Assembly: GCF_017357105.1 (NCBI RefSeq)
Contig: NZ_CP071596.1
Span: forward strand, 2,046,001 to 2,110,000
Direction of reading: 5' to 3'
DNA length: 64,000 nt
Source: Natronosalvus caseinilyticus
GTDB taxonomy: Archaea > Halobacteriota > Halobacteria > Halobacteriales > Natrialbaceae
Under the pieces are notes generated by a model that saw nothing but the letters and a program-made list of their open reading frames with translations, was not told where the DNA came from and searched no databases. The position numbers were made by a program, and so were the translations under genes. Below are positions 16,582 through 24,726 of this stretch, piece by piece; position 1 is the first letter of the stretch; every line of letters begins with the position of its first letter.

Positions 16582-19481
16582 TGTCTTCAGCCCAAAGCCC
16601 ATCGTCGGGAGATCCTCCGACGTACCATCACGGGATCACGCTCACCCGGCGCCGGGCGCTCCAGGCGATCGGCGCAGCGGCGGTCGCCGGGGCGGCATCA
16701 AGCGGATCGGTCGCTGCTGACAACGGCCTCGTCGATGGCCTCAAGGAAGCGATCGGCGGTGTTATCGACAAGACCCATTGGACGATGGCAGTGTTCGCGA
16801 TGCCGGTGTTCGTCGGCCTCGTCGGTGGCACCTGGTATCGTAACTCGATGAACGAAGACCCAACGTCCGACCGGGTGCAGCTGCACCAACTCGTCACGAA
16901 CGAGGCGGCCTGGATGAACAACCACTCGGTCAACTTCGGGAACTACCTGCAAGACACTCGCCCGATCGCCTCGCTCGAGGCGCGGCACGGCATGGCGTCT
17001 GAATGGGAACTCGGAAACGGCTCGAGCAAGGGTTACGACACCGCGCTCTCGCGTATCCGACAATACTACTGCGTCCCTGAGTTCAACCACTTGCACGTCT
17101 CTAATAAGGCGCTGCTGCAATTGTCGTATATCGCTGGCGCTGGTCAGGACACGGACCCTGCGTACAACATTCAGACGATCGGCGAGCGCGTGTCGGACGG
17201 CTCGAACGTGATCGTTCGTATTTCGGATGCTCGAGAGCAGACGAAACCGGTGCTGCATGAGGGAACGGTCGTCGATGAAAACGCGCTCGATAACGTCGAC
17301 AACCTTGACGGTGACGATGGGCGATTCATCACGCCCGTTTTCGACTTCCTCGATGCTGGCGACGAGACGCTGATCGGCTCGAAGGCGCTCGGTGCTGACG
17401 AACTCGACGCCTGGGATTCGACCGCCCAACTGTCTGGACGGTCGAACCCTGGTGCGACGACGTTCGTGCTTGAGGATGGAACGGAGGTGCTGACGGACCT
17501 CCGGTTCACCACGCAGAGCGTGACTGATGACGGTGGCGACCTCGACTCGACCGACTCCCTGCTCGCGTTCGATGGACCGGAGTTCTTCGAAATACTCGAA
17601 GAAATTCGCACGCTCTCGGACGACGTAGTGGCGTGGTACGACCAGTCGTTCGTCGAAGACATTTACGGCGAACTGGACGCCGGTAACATCACGCCCGAGC
17701 AAGTGCGTAGCCCGGAGGGAATGGCGCGGTTCCTCTCGAGAACTGACGACCCGACCGACGAACGCTTCCAAATTAGCTGGATGCAGCAATTCGGGTTCGA
17801 ACGCCCGGACCTCCGGATCGTGCGCGGTATGTCGGTCAACTGGAGCGGCGCTACGGAAACGTGGGTCGATCCCGACCCGGACCTCGACGATCGCCACGTC
17901 TACCCAGACGGCTACGCCGACGCCGAGCAGTACAACGGAATCGTATTCGGAAGCGATGTTCCTGTGGGTGGCTTCCAATCGGGCGAAACCTACACTGTCG
18001 GCCCCCCAACTTACGGTGTTGGTGCTGGCGGTACCATTTCTTCAGTCGATCCCTTTACGGGGGACCTGCTGGCTTCGATCGGGGCGTATTCCGCCGATTT
18101 CTCCGATTCGGCGATCTCTCCCGACGGACGAACACTGTTCGTTTGTGGGTCCTTTGGCGTCTACGCGATCGACACCTCAGATGGTTCGGAGCTATGGCAT
18201 TTCGACGGAAACACGGAATCTGTCGATTTCGTTGATGTGTCGCCGGATGGTACCACCATCATCGGTGGCGGGTGGGACAACCTGACGTATGGAATCGCCG
18301 CTTCTGACGGTACTGAGCAGTGGACATATTCGCATGGTGATGGGGTTACTGCGGGGGTCTTTTCTCACGACTCTCAGACCGCTTACGCCGCATCGACGAA
18401 TGGCGATGGTGTCCACGCGATTGACGCCTCGGACGGCTCTGGCGTGTGGAGCACCCCGGTAACTGGACAGATTCAAGGCATAGCGATCTCTCCTGACGGA
18501 GAGCATCTGTATTTCTCGGAGTCTGGCGACCTGCGAGAGATAGACACTGCTGACGGCTCCCTCGGTTGGACTACCACGACGGGGCACTCTGCCCCAGTCG
18601 CGACACTTCCTAATGGGACAGTCGTCGCCGGTGATAACGACACCGCCGGGGATGTGCGATTTTTCAACCCGTCAGATGGGTCTGAAAAGTACGCATACGA
18701 AGGGGGTCACACGGATGGACTCAACTCGTTGGCGGTGCCTCCTGGTGGAAGATTTGTCTATTCCGCTGACCGGGCTGGTGAACTCCATGCAGTCGATGCG
18801 TCTGATGGCTCTGCAATGTGGGTTTATTCAGGGAGTACCACTGCTTACGAGGGTGTTTCTATCATGGACCCTCCGGCGGCCTCTGGAATGGCGGCTCGCT
18901 CGCTCATATTCGACGAGTCCACGGACGACTCGAGCGGTCAAGGTCAAGTCGACCTCTGGAATGGCGTGCTCGAGATCGTCAAGATGTGGGACGCCGAAGG
19001 CGCCGAAATCACGCACGTTGACGAGCAGACGATTGCCGACATTGAAGCACTGGAAGGAACGCCCGACTCTATCGAGACGATCGTCGAGGAGATGGATGAG
19101 TTCGATAGTGTCGATGATATTCGCTACACGCGCGACGTGCTGGCGATTATCGAGCACTACGGAGTCGATGCCACGGTCGGCAACGATGACGATTCTGACG
19201 TACGGACCACGGAACCAGACTACACTGACCAGGACTACGACGCGGTAACGTCGGCGGAGTTCGCCGAGGCAATGGCCGAACTCGAGGAGTTGATCGCACA
19301 ACTCGAGAGTGAGAACGAGGAGGCGAACTCGAGCACGGAAGACGACGAGCCACTGTTCGGCGGACTGTTCGGAAGTTTCGATGGCGGCGGCAGCACCATT
19401 CTGGGATTCGGGCTCATCGCGGCGGTAGTCCTAGCGGTCGTCGGAATCGTGACCGACCTCATCCCTGGATTGGGTAACTAA
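16581..19481 (+). CDS. Large spike protein with inserted seven-bladed beta-propeller
   Basis: This 966-aa protein has a Tat signal (LTRRRALQAIGAAAVAG, residues 21-37), a hydrophobic segment near 65-88, and an N-terminal domain to about 465. A PQQ/WD-like beta-propeller follows (about 470-762) with seven recurring blade ends such as AIDTSDGSELW, IAASDGTEQW, AIDASDGSGVW, EIDTADGSLGW and AVDASDGSAMW. After it come a region to about 885, a coiled coil (EFAEAMAELEELIAQLES), an acidic linker and a C-terminal membrane anchor (about 937-960). Tat export, coil and anchor match pleolipovirus spikes, usually about 500-600 aa. The propeller coding stretch (18.0-18.85 kb) uses less GC-biased codons, suggesting domain acquisition. 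Likely role: receptor binding and fusion. Confidence 0.85.
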   Translation: MSSAQSPSSGDPPTYHHGITLTRRRALQAIGAAAVAGAASSGSVAADNGLVDGLKEAIGGVIDKTHWTMAVFAMPVFVGLVGGTWYRNSMNEDPTSDRVQLHQLVTNEAAWMNNHSVNFGNYLQDTRPIASLEARHGMASEWELGNGSSKGYDTALSRIRQYYCVPEFNHLHVSNKALLQLSYIAGAGQDTDPAYNIQTIGERVSDGSNVIVRISDAREQTKPVLHEGTVVDENALDNVDNLDGDDGRFITPVFDFLDAGDETLIGSKALGADELDAWDSTAQLSGRSNPGATTFVLEDGTEVLTDLRFTTQSVTDDGGDLDSTDSLLAFDGPEFFEILEEIRTLSDDVVAWYDQSFVEDIYGELDAGNITPEQVRSPEGMARFLSRTDDPTDERFQISWMQQFGFERPDLRIVRGMSVNWSGATETWVDPDPDLDDRHVYPDGYADAEQYNGIVFGSDVPVGGFQSGETYTVGPPTYGVGAGGTISSVDPFTGDLLASIGAYSADFSDSAISPDGRTLFVCGSFGVYAIDTSDGSELWHFDGNTESVDFVDVSPDGTTIIGGGWDNLTYGIAASDGTEQWTYSHGDGVTAGVFSHDSQTAYAASTNGDGVHAIDASDGSGVWSTPVTGQIQGIAISPDGEHLYFSESGDLREIDTADGSLGWTTTTGHSAPVATLPNGTVVAGDNDTAGDVRFFNPSDGSEKYAYEGGHTDGLNSLAVPPGGRFVYSADRAGELHAVDASDGSAMWVYSGSTTAYEGVSIMDPPAASGMAARSLIFDESTDDSSGQGQVDLWNGVLEIVKMWDAEGAEITHVDEQTIADIEALEGTPDSIETIVEEMDEFDSVDDIRYTRDVLAIIEHYGVDATVGNDDDSDVRTTEPDYTDQDYDAVTSAEFAEAMAELEELIAQLESENEEANSSTEDDEPLFGGLFGSFDGGGSTILGFGLIAAVVLAVVGIVTDLIPGLGN

Positions 19482-19483
19482 CC

Positions 19484-20041
19484 ATGAGACGCATTTTCAT
19501 TTTCGCCACGATCGTAGCGGTATCGCTCGCGATGGGCATGGGCAGTATGGGCGCGCTCGCACAGTCCCAGGAGAACGCCACGAACGAAACAGCCACCGAG
19601 GACGGTATCGAGGCAGGCGAGGACTACGAACGGGCGATCGACGCCGAGACACGAATTGTCGACTGGAGTTACTCGAGCGGCCGGTTCACGCTCACCATCG
19701 AGGCCGACGAACGGCGCCGTATCTCGCTCACCGAAGCGGGCACCTTCGAGGAGGGAACGTCGTCGTTCAACTACGACGAGGTGCGCCTCGAGGAAGGAAC
19801 GAACACGATCACCTTCGCGGTCGCCGATCGGGACGGCGCCGCAGTCGCCGTTGCCACCCGCCAGTCACTCGCGCAGGGAACCGGCGCGATCGTGTCGACA
19901 GGCATGGTCGAGCAGAACCCGTTCCGCCACTTCGGCGGTGAGAGTGGTCTGTTTTCGGGCGTCATCATGACGACAGCGCTCGCAGGTGTTGGCGCCGCGT
20001 ACGTCGTCCGTTCCGAAGAAAGCGGGGTGGTGCAGGCATGA
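19484..20041 (+). CDS. Exported protein downstream of the spike
   Basis: This 185-aa protein has a Sec-type signal (RRIFIFATIVAVSLAMGMGS), a beta-rich acidic ectodomain, and a C-terminal hydrophobic segment (SGLFSGVIMTTALAGVGAAY). Pleolipovirus genomes have a gene of this kind between spike and NTPase. Its ISLTEAGTFEEGTSSFNYDE segment resembles the repeats of the exported protein at 14202-15065. The stop overlaps the next start by 4 bp. Confidence 0.7.
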   Translation: MRRIFIFATIVAVSLAMGMGSMGALAQSQENATNETATEDGIEAGEDYERAIDAETRIVDWSYSSGRFTLTIEADERRRISLTEAGTFEEGTSSFNYDEVRLEEGTNTITFAVADRDGAAVAVATRQSLAQGTGAIVSTGMVEQNPFRHFGGESGLFSGVIMTTALAGVGAAYVVRSEESGVVQA

Positions 20042-20832
20042 CCGAGACGAGCGGTACGTTCTCGAGCTGGTCCGACCGGGTAACGTACCTGCTCGCCGAG
20101 AGCCAGCTGATAGTTCTCGGGATTATGGTGTCGCTCGGCGCCGCGCTCATCTGGATTCGCCCGAGTGTCCCCGGTATCCCGCCAATCGTCTTCGGCTGGT
20201 TCGCGGCGCTGTTGCTCCTGGGGCCGCCGCTGCTCGCAGTATTCATCACGGGTGCGCGAAAGCTCCGAAACCGACACATGATTCCCGTTCACCACATCAA
20301 CGGCGTTGAGGACGTCCGCGAGAAGTACTACGTCGAACCCGAGGTGTGGGCGAACAAGACCGTCGAAGGGCCGTCTCCGTACCAAGTCAACGAAAACGAA
20401 GCCTTCGAGGTTCGCGAGTTCGAGTGGCTCGAGGACACGGAGGACCTCATCGTTACCGGCTGTTACCAGTCGAATATGGCCGACTCGAAGCTCGTTACGC
20501 TGAAAGCGATGCTCGAGGACATTCACGGCGACCTCATCGAGGACTCGATAGCGCTCAACAAACTCCGAGGCCGAATTTCGAAGATGGGCGTCGAGATCGA
20601 ACGCGACTCGATCAACTTCCAGGCCGAGGCCGACGAGCGTGGGCTAATGGGCCAGCAGACCAGCGTGAAGGAGCGCTTCGAGGCCGCCCGCGAGGAGGCC
20701 GACAAGTGGGACAGCGACGAGATCCGCGATGTCGACGACTACGCGATCGACTACGACCCGGCGGAGAATCCGCAGGGAATCACGCTCGAGCCCGTGGAGG
20801 CCGCCACCGACGGAGGACGAAACCATGAGTGA
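20038..20832 (+). CDS. Membrane-anchored conserved virion-operon protein
   Basis: This 264-aa protein has two adjacent hydrophobic helices near the N-terminus (about residues 18-40 and 46-70). A cytoplasmic domain follows that begins GARKLRNRHMIPVHHINGVEDV and contains a long charged helix region (about 150-235). Gene order matches the conserved membrane protein that precedes the NTPase in pleolipovirus genomes. It overlaps both neighbours by a few bases. It may be a scaffold linking envelope and NTPase; function is not established. Confidence 0.7.
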   Translation: MTETSGTFSSWSDRVTYLLAESQLIVLGIMVSLGAALIWIRPSVPGIPPIVFGWFAALLLLGPPLLAVFITGARKLRNRHMIPVHHINGVEDVREKYYVEPEVWANKTVEGPSPYQVNENEAFEVREFEWLEDTEDLIVTGCYQSNMADSKLVTLKAMLEDIHGDLIEDSIALNKLRGRISKMGVEIERDSINFQAEADERGLMGQQTSVKERFEAAREEADKWDSDEIRDVDDYAIDYDPAENPQGITLEPVEAATDGGRNHE

Positions 20833-22006
20833 GAACAACGGCGCCGACCAGCAGGCGCTCTACACGACCGCACAGGCGCGCGAACACCAGGAGGGATACA
20901 GCGACCGGGAAAACCGCGAGATCCACGACCACGGCGGTATCGTTCGCGACGAGCACGTCTCGAGAGCGCTGTCGATTCGGTCGGTTCACTACGATCCGCT
21001 CGAGGCCGATCGGCCCGACAAGATGCCTGGCCAGTGTAAAGACCTCCGAAAACACCGCGACATCCGCATGGTCGAAGGAACTGAAACCTTCCGCCAGGCG
21101 CTCGAGAACGGCGATATGCCGACGATCAAGCATATGGTCGGCGACACCTCACAGCGAGCGGACGTCTCGGGAATGAAGGCGATCGGCAAAGTCGACAACC
21201 TGATCGACGGCCCGGCGCCGGTCATCGTGGTCTTGGGCGAGATGGGCGCCGGAAAGACCGATTTCGCCTGCCTGCTCGCACAGCGCTGGCGAGATCTGAA
21301 CCGATCGGACTCGCTGCTCGGAACCAACATCCAGTCCCTCGAGGAGAAGAACCGCTGGGTCGACGACGACGGCGACGTCCAGGACGGCTGGATTCCCGAC
21401 TACGGCACCCTCATGGAGTGGGTCGAGCAGGACGGCGACCCGCTCGAGCACAGCCAGCGCCCGAAACTGTTCATCGGCGACGAGTTCTCGAGCTCGGCGA
21501 GCGGTCAGGGCAAACAGGGCTACGAGACTCGAATGAAAATGGCGCCGCTGGTGTACAAGATCCGCAAGTACGGCGGCGCGCTCATCTACATCGCTCACGG
21601 CGAGCGATCGATCCACCCGATGCTGTGGCGCGTCGGCACGATCGTCAAGAAGGTCAGCCAGAAGAAAGCGATCATCGCCGACTCGATTAGTAACGCGAAA
21701 CTCGCGGATGTCCAGGGCGAGATCGAAGGTATCCCGCCGACGGACTTCCGGTACAACACGAAGGAAGCGAGCGACTGGAGCTGGTCGCGCTTCGGTGACG
21801 AAACCGACGAAATGAACGCCGACGAGGCCGCTCGCCTCACCGCGCTGTGGACAGTCATCCGCTGCAAGGAGGAGGGAATGACGAACCGCGAAACCGCCAA
21901 ATTCGTGCCCTACAGCCACGGTTGGGTGGGTTCGCGCTGGCGGGAATACCGCGACGATGGCGAGCACGTCGACGCCATTTCCAAAGTGAACGAGGTTATC
22001 GCATGA
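20825..22006 (+). CDS. Pleolipovirus-type NTPase (VP8-like)
   Basis: This 393-aa P-loop protein has a Walker A motif GEMGAGKTDFA (about residue 137) and a Walker B-like KLFIGDEFSSS (about 215), followed by a motif-rich region with KIRKYGGALIYIAHGERS. A C-terminal helix-turn-helix-like part (MTNRETAKFVPYSHGWVGSRWREY) could bind DNA. Pleolipoviruses carry one such NTPase at the end of the virion block; a role in assembly or packaging is assumed for the family. The start at 20825 (MSENNGADQQ) overlaps the preceding gene by 8 bp; upstream in-frame starts are inside that gene. Confidence 0.82.
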   Translation: MSENNGADQQALYTTAQAREHQEGYSDRENREIHDHGGIVRDEHVSRALSIRSVHYDPLEADRPDKMPGQCKDLRKHRDIRMVEGTETFRQALENGDMPTIKHMVGDTSQRADVSGMKAIGKVDNLIDGPAPVIVVLGEMGAGKTDFACLLAQRWRDLNRSDSLLGTNIQSLEEKNRWVDDDGDVQDGWIPDYGTLMEWVEQDGDPLEHSQRPKLFIGDEFSSSASGQGKQGYETRMKMAPLVYKIRKYGGALIYIAHGERSIHPMLWRVGTIVKKVSQKKAIIADSISNAKLADVQGEIEGIPPTDFRYNTKEASDWSWSRFGDETDEMNADEAARLTALWTVIRCKEEGMTNRETAKFVPYSHGWVGSRWREYRDDGEHVDAISKVNEVIA

Positions 22007-22064
22007 CCGCGACCCGGTGGATGGCTGGATACGGATACCGACTCCCCTTTATTCGAGGCCCAAG

Positions 22065-22104
22065 CCCATCGCTCGCTCCCGCGGGGAGCGAAGCGACCGA
22101 TGGG
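22065..22104. terminator. Long GC-rich hairpin after the virion operon
   Basis: Arms CCCATCG and CTCGCTCCC on the left pair with GGGAGCGAAG and CGATGGG on the right across a 3-nt loop, with a small bulge. It lies 58 bp after the NTPase stop and may end the virion transcript or stabilise its 3' end. Confidence 0.5.
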
Positions 22105-22154
22105 CGGTCGTCGAACCGGGCGGAGGAGTTGATATATATCGGCGCGCGTAGCGC

Positions 22155-22547
22155 GTGGTCGACGTGAATCGCTCGAAGCGAGCGAACCACTTCGGCACAA
22201 TCTGCGAGAAGCGCATGGCCCGGAAGCGACGGTTCGACCTCGAGCGCTCGAGCTGGCACGACGCGAAGTTTCAGAACGGAACGCCCGTCGAGATCAAGAG
22301 CACGATGCTCGAGCACAGCGACGGGCAGCCAGGGAATTTCAAGGTCTATAAGGCGTATCACGATCGACTACGGCGAGCAAACGGCTGGTACTGTTTTGTC
22401 GTGTATCGGCCGCATGGCCGCTCGGGATTGACGATCGTCAAAGACAGGATGTGTAAGGCCTCGAACCTACCTTTGCTCCGATGGCATGGTGGTGGCAATC
22501 ATCGAAATACTGATCAAGCAAAGATTAGTATTAGATTGATTTTCTAA
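22155..22547 (+). CDS. PD-(D/E)XK-like nuclease
   Basis: This 130-aa protein shows the core layout of Holliday-junction-resolvase-like restriction-fold nucleases: a helix with Glu18 (FGTICEKRMARKRR), Asp36 in HDAKF, and Glu46-x-Lys48 in TPVEIKS. A later strand (WYCFVVYRPHG) follows. The start is a GTG at 22155 because the conserved N-terminal helix would be lost at the next ATG (22215). Such nucleases occur singly in many haloarchaeal viruses and may process replication or recombination intermediates. The last 30 residues are AT-rich and probably divergent. Confidence 0.6.
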   Translation: MVDVNRSKRANHFGTICEKRMARKRRFDLERSSWHDAKFQNGTPVEIKSTMLEHSDGQPGNFKVYKAYHDRLRRANGWYCFVVYRPHGRSGLTIVKDRMCKASNLPLLRWHGGGNHRNTDQAKISIRLIF

Positions 22548-22585
22548 ATTTGTTTGCAATATGGTGCTCGGGGTGTTTGAAACAG

Positions 22586-23332
22586 TTAGTCGAATAATCT
22601 CTTGTCCATCCGACTAGCATACCTCCATGCTACAGCCACAAATATGATGGAAATTATCAGTGTGAGAAACTCAGAAATACCAATTCCAAAAATATATCCC
22701 GTATGTAACAATGCTCCAACAAAAAGAAGTGCAAACCCGGTCTGACTTAGCCAAAGGCTGTGTGCTCGGATACGGGCTTTTTGGTCAATTGAAGAGATCG
22801 GACTTATATGTGAACTCATTGTCCCACAACCTACAAAAATTGTCCCAGTTATCAGGATGAACATTCGTGTTTGAATTGTAATCTCGGAATTATATCCAAA
22901 AAGCATAATTGTGTAACCGAAACTAATACCGACAATCGCTAGAACAGTTGGGATATATTGCGTAGAAAGATCTATATATTCGCTCTTCAATCCACGATAT
23001 TTCCAAAAACTTTCTCTATCATTGAATACTTGCTCATTGTCTTGTGGTTTATTGTAGATCAGGTACATTATATCGAAAAGAAAACTCGCCATTTCTTCAT
23101 AGCCAGAACTTACCCAATAAGTCGTTTTGATAGACAAGATCGTAATGGCGGTACCAAGAGCGAAGTACAGGGGCCTAAACTCAAAGAAAGAGGTGGTTTC
23201 GAAATCAACACCAAATACAACTTTCGTAATAAATACAAATACTAAAGAAAATGTTCCGACAAGGAGAAGCAGTATACTATATTTTATCAAGAAGCGGATT
23301 AAGTACCTCGCCCGTTTTCGAACTGTGCCCAT
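22586..23332 (-). CDS. Multi-pass membrane protein of the AT-rich cargo
   Basis: This 248-aa protein has about six hydrophobic helices (around residues 13-40, 48-70, 128-150, 155-172, 190-212 and 216-238) and a cytoplasmic loop near 72-125 rich in charged and aromatic residues. Codon use is strongly AT-biased, with many ATA and AAT codons, unlike the virion genes. It has its own TATA box (cttttaag, 23357-23364) 25 nt upstream. It lies 376 bp from the cyclase-like gene, on the same strand. It could be the membrane effector of a two-gene signalling defence pair; this is inference from context. Confidence 0.6.
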   Translation of the reverse strand: MGTVRKRARYLIRFLIKYSILLLLVGTFSLVFVFITKVVFGVDFETTSFFEFRPLYFALGTAITILSIKTTYWVSSGYEEMASFLFDIMYLIYNKPQDNEQVFNDRESFWKYRGLKSEYIDLSTQYIPTVLAIVGISFGYTIMLFGYNSEITIQTRMFILITGTIFVGCGTMSSHISPISSIDQKARIRAHSLWLSQTGFALLFVGALLHTGYIFGIGISEFLTLIISIIFVAVAWRYASRMDKRLFD

Positions 23333-23707
23333 TCATATTCTATGATATGTTCTTTTCTTAAAAGTTTTCCGTGATCATAGTAGCTACGAAACGTAGAACC
23401 CGACATCTCATGCAAATAGGAGTAGCGCGAGGACTCACAATGATGTGGTTGGTTGGTCAGCTGCAAGCCCGACGTTGGCAACGACAGACTCCCTCGCGCT
23501 GATTGATGATTATCCGCATAGAAGCTAATCGTAGTGGTCGAAGTGGCCCCATCCTAAACAGAGTCGACAATCCTGATAAGCGAGGTCCCACCATCGTCAA
23601 CGGTGCTATCGTGGGTATGAGCAGTCCGTTTCCGGCCGATCGACTACATCTCGAGCGCGGCGCGCGTTCTGCGCGCCGCAAGATTACCCTGCCCCCTTAG
23701 GGGCTTA
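23333..23707. other. Gap inside the AT-rich cargo
   Basis: About 375 bp hold the membrane-protein promoter (23357-23364) and a perfect 9-bp-stem hairpin (GCGGCGCGC, loop gttct, GCGCGCCGC) at 23657-23679. I see no gene. Confidence 0.5.
23657..23679. terminator. GC hairpin after the cyclase-like gene
   Basis: A perfect 9-bp stem with a 5-nt loop lies about 30 bp past the end of the minus-strand cyclase-like gene, in the right place to end its transcript. Similar GC hairpins occur at the other edges of the cargo. Confidence 0.45.
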
Positions 23708-24385
23708 TTATTCTCTTAGGAGCTGACCTGCAGCCATGTTCCTATGCTCCCTTATCTTCTTATCACTATAATCAATATCCTCCTTTTTGGAATAGAAATC
23801 ATAGTATGTGTCAAGAGCTTCCACTAAACGCTCTGCATGATTTTCACTTGGGCACCATTTGAGCGCACCAAATTTGTCCTTATCCCACGCACTTGGGTGA
23901 ACTACGCTACTGAATGGTGCTGCATCTCCTTCACATGAATGAGCGCGCGCAACCGCCTGACCAATTATAATCGAATCTTGGATTGGATGTTCGTCTAAAT
24001 CTGTACCATCAATATCATATCCATGGAACACATCCCCTTTTGCAATCCCTCCACGGATTACTGGAGAGAAATACGTAGGAGCATCTAATTCTCCAACATG
24101 TCTCTTTATCATTATCGTAGAAGTTCTGTAGAACACTTTAGACACATACTGTAAAATCTCATCTTCACTATTAGACAGAGCGTAGCATCCGTCCATCATC
24201 GGGTATAATTCGACATCATGTAACTCGGAACACTCTGCCATGATGATTTGGAGTTTACCAATGTTTGTAGACGCCGTAGGCGCGGACCATTCCATTATCG
24301 CACCAGTTCCCATCAAATCTATCCATGCAACGTATTCGCTTTTTGGCTCATCAAGATGATGAGGACCGAATAATGGATCAACCAT
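23708..24385 (-). CDS. Class III nucleotide cyclase-like protein
   Basis: This 225-aa protein follows the class III cyclase pattern: Asp23 in YVAWIDLMGTG, Asp65 in PMMDGCYALS, RGGIAKGDVFHG (Arg111 to Gly122) and GQAVARA (residues 142-148). Together these match the metal-binding aspartates and the R-x-G-I-x-x-G and G-x-x-V-x-x-A signatures, although the usual Asn in the last motif is Ala. There are no sensor domains. AT-rich codons and a strong leaderless promoter suggest an imported gene. With the nearby membrane protein it resembles Pycsar-type pairs (cyclase plus membrane effector). A regulatory cyclase or inactive homologue cannot be excluded. Confidence 0.55.
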   Translation of the reverse strand: MVDPLFGPHHLDEPKSEYVAWIDLMGTGAIMEWSAPTASTNIGKLQIIMAECSELHDVELYPMMDGCYALSNSEDEILQYVSKVFYRTSTIMIKRHVGELDAPTYFSPVIRGGIAKGDVFHGYDIDGTDLDEHPIQDSIIIGQAVARAHSCEGDAAPFSSVVHPSAWDKDKFGALKWCPSENHAERLVEALDTYYDFYSKKEDIDYSDKKIREHRNMAAGQLLRE

Positions 24386-24405
24386 ATTGACATCAATTAA
24401 GTCGG

Positions 24406-24420
24406 TTTATCTATATTTAT
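24406..24420 (-). promoter_or_regulatory. TATA box of the cyclase-like gene
   Basis: The minus strand carries an AT-only run (ATAAATATAGATAAA) 21-35 nt before the ATG at 24385, one of the strongest TATA elements in the window. Confidence 0.6.
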
Positions 24421-24726
24421 CGAAGTCTGTTATTGTAGCCACTTTAACCGAAACACACCTTTGTTTCGGGTGCTTCAACTGGAGATTTGTGTACGGAGGC
24501 AAAGGGGAGGCGTTGTAATTTTTTGGCTTTGTCCCCTTGGGGACACGCCTCAAGGGGGCGTTCGCGCGCAGCGCGAATCGACCCCGCCGAGGCCCCGGCC
24601 CGATCGCGGTGGAGCCCGTTCCCTCGAGGACCGGAAAACAACCGAGATTGCACACTCGCGGCTTGAGTACAATATTAATTGCTGAAAAGAAGGTGCGGAA
24701 GAGTGTAGCCACTCACGAGGGCCGTT
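24421..24726. other. Hairpin-rich border between cargo and replication gene
   Basis: This 306-bp stretch has no convincing gene. It contains a perfect palindromic hairpin GTCCCCTTGGGGAC (24531-24544) and a TTCGCGC/GCGCGAA hairpin with a 3-nt loop (24561-24577). It follows the stop of the DUF7845-type gene and could terminate it; it also marks a sharp change from AT-rich to GC-rich DNA. Confidence 0.5.

Noticed and set aside
22003-22167. 54-codon frame after the NTPase gene
   Set aside because: It spans the large hairpin and has no recognisable protein pattern; treated as intergenic.
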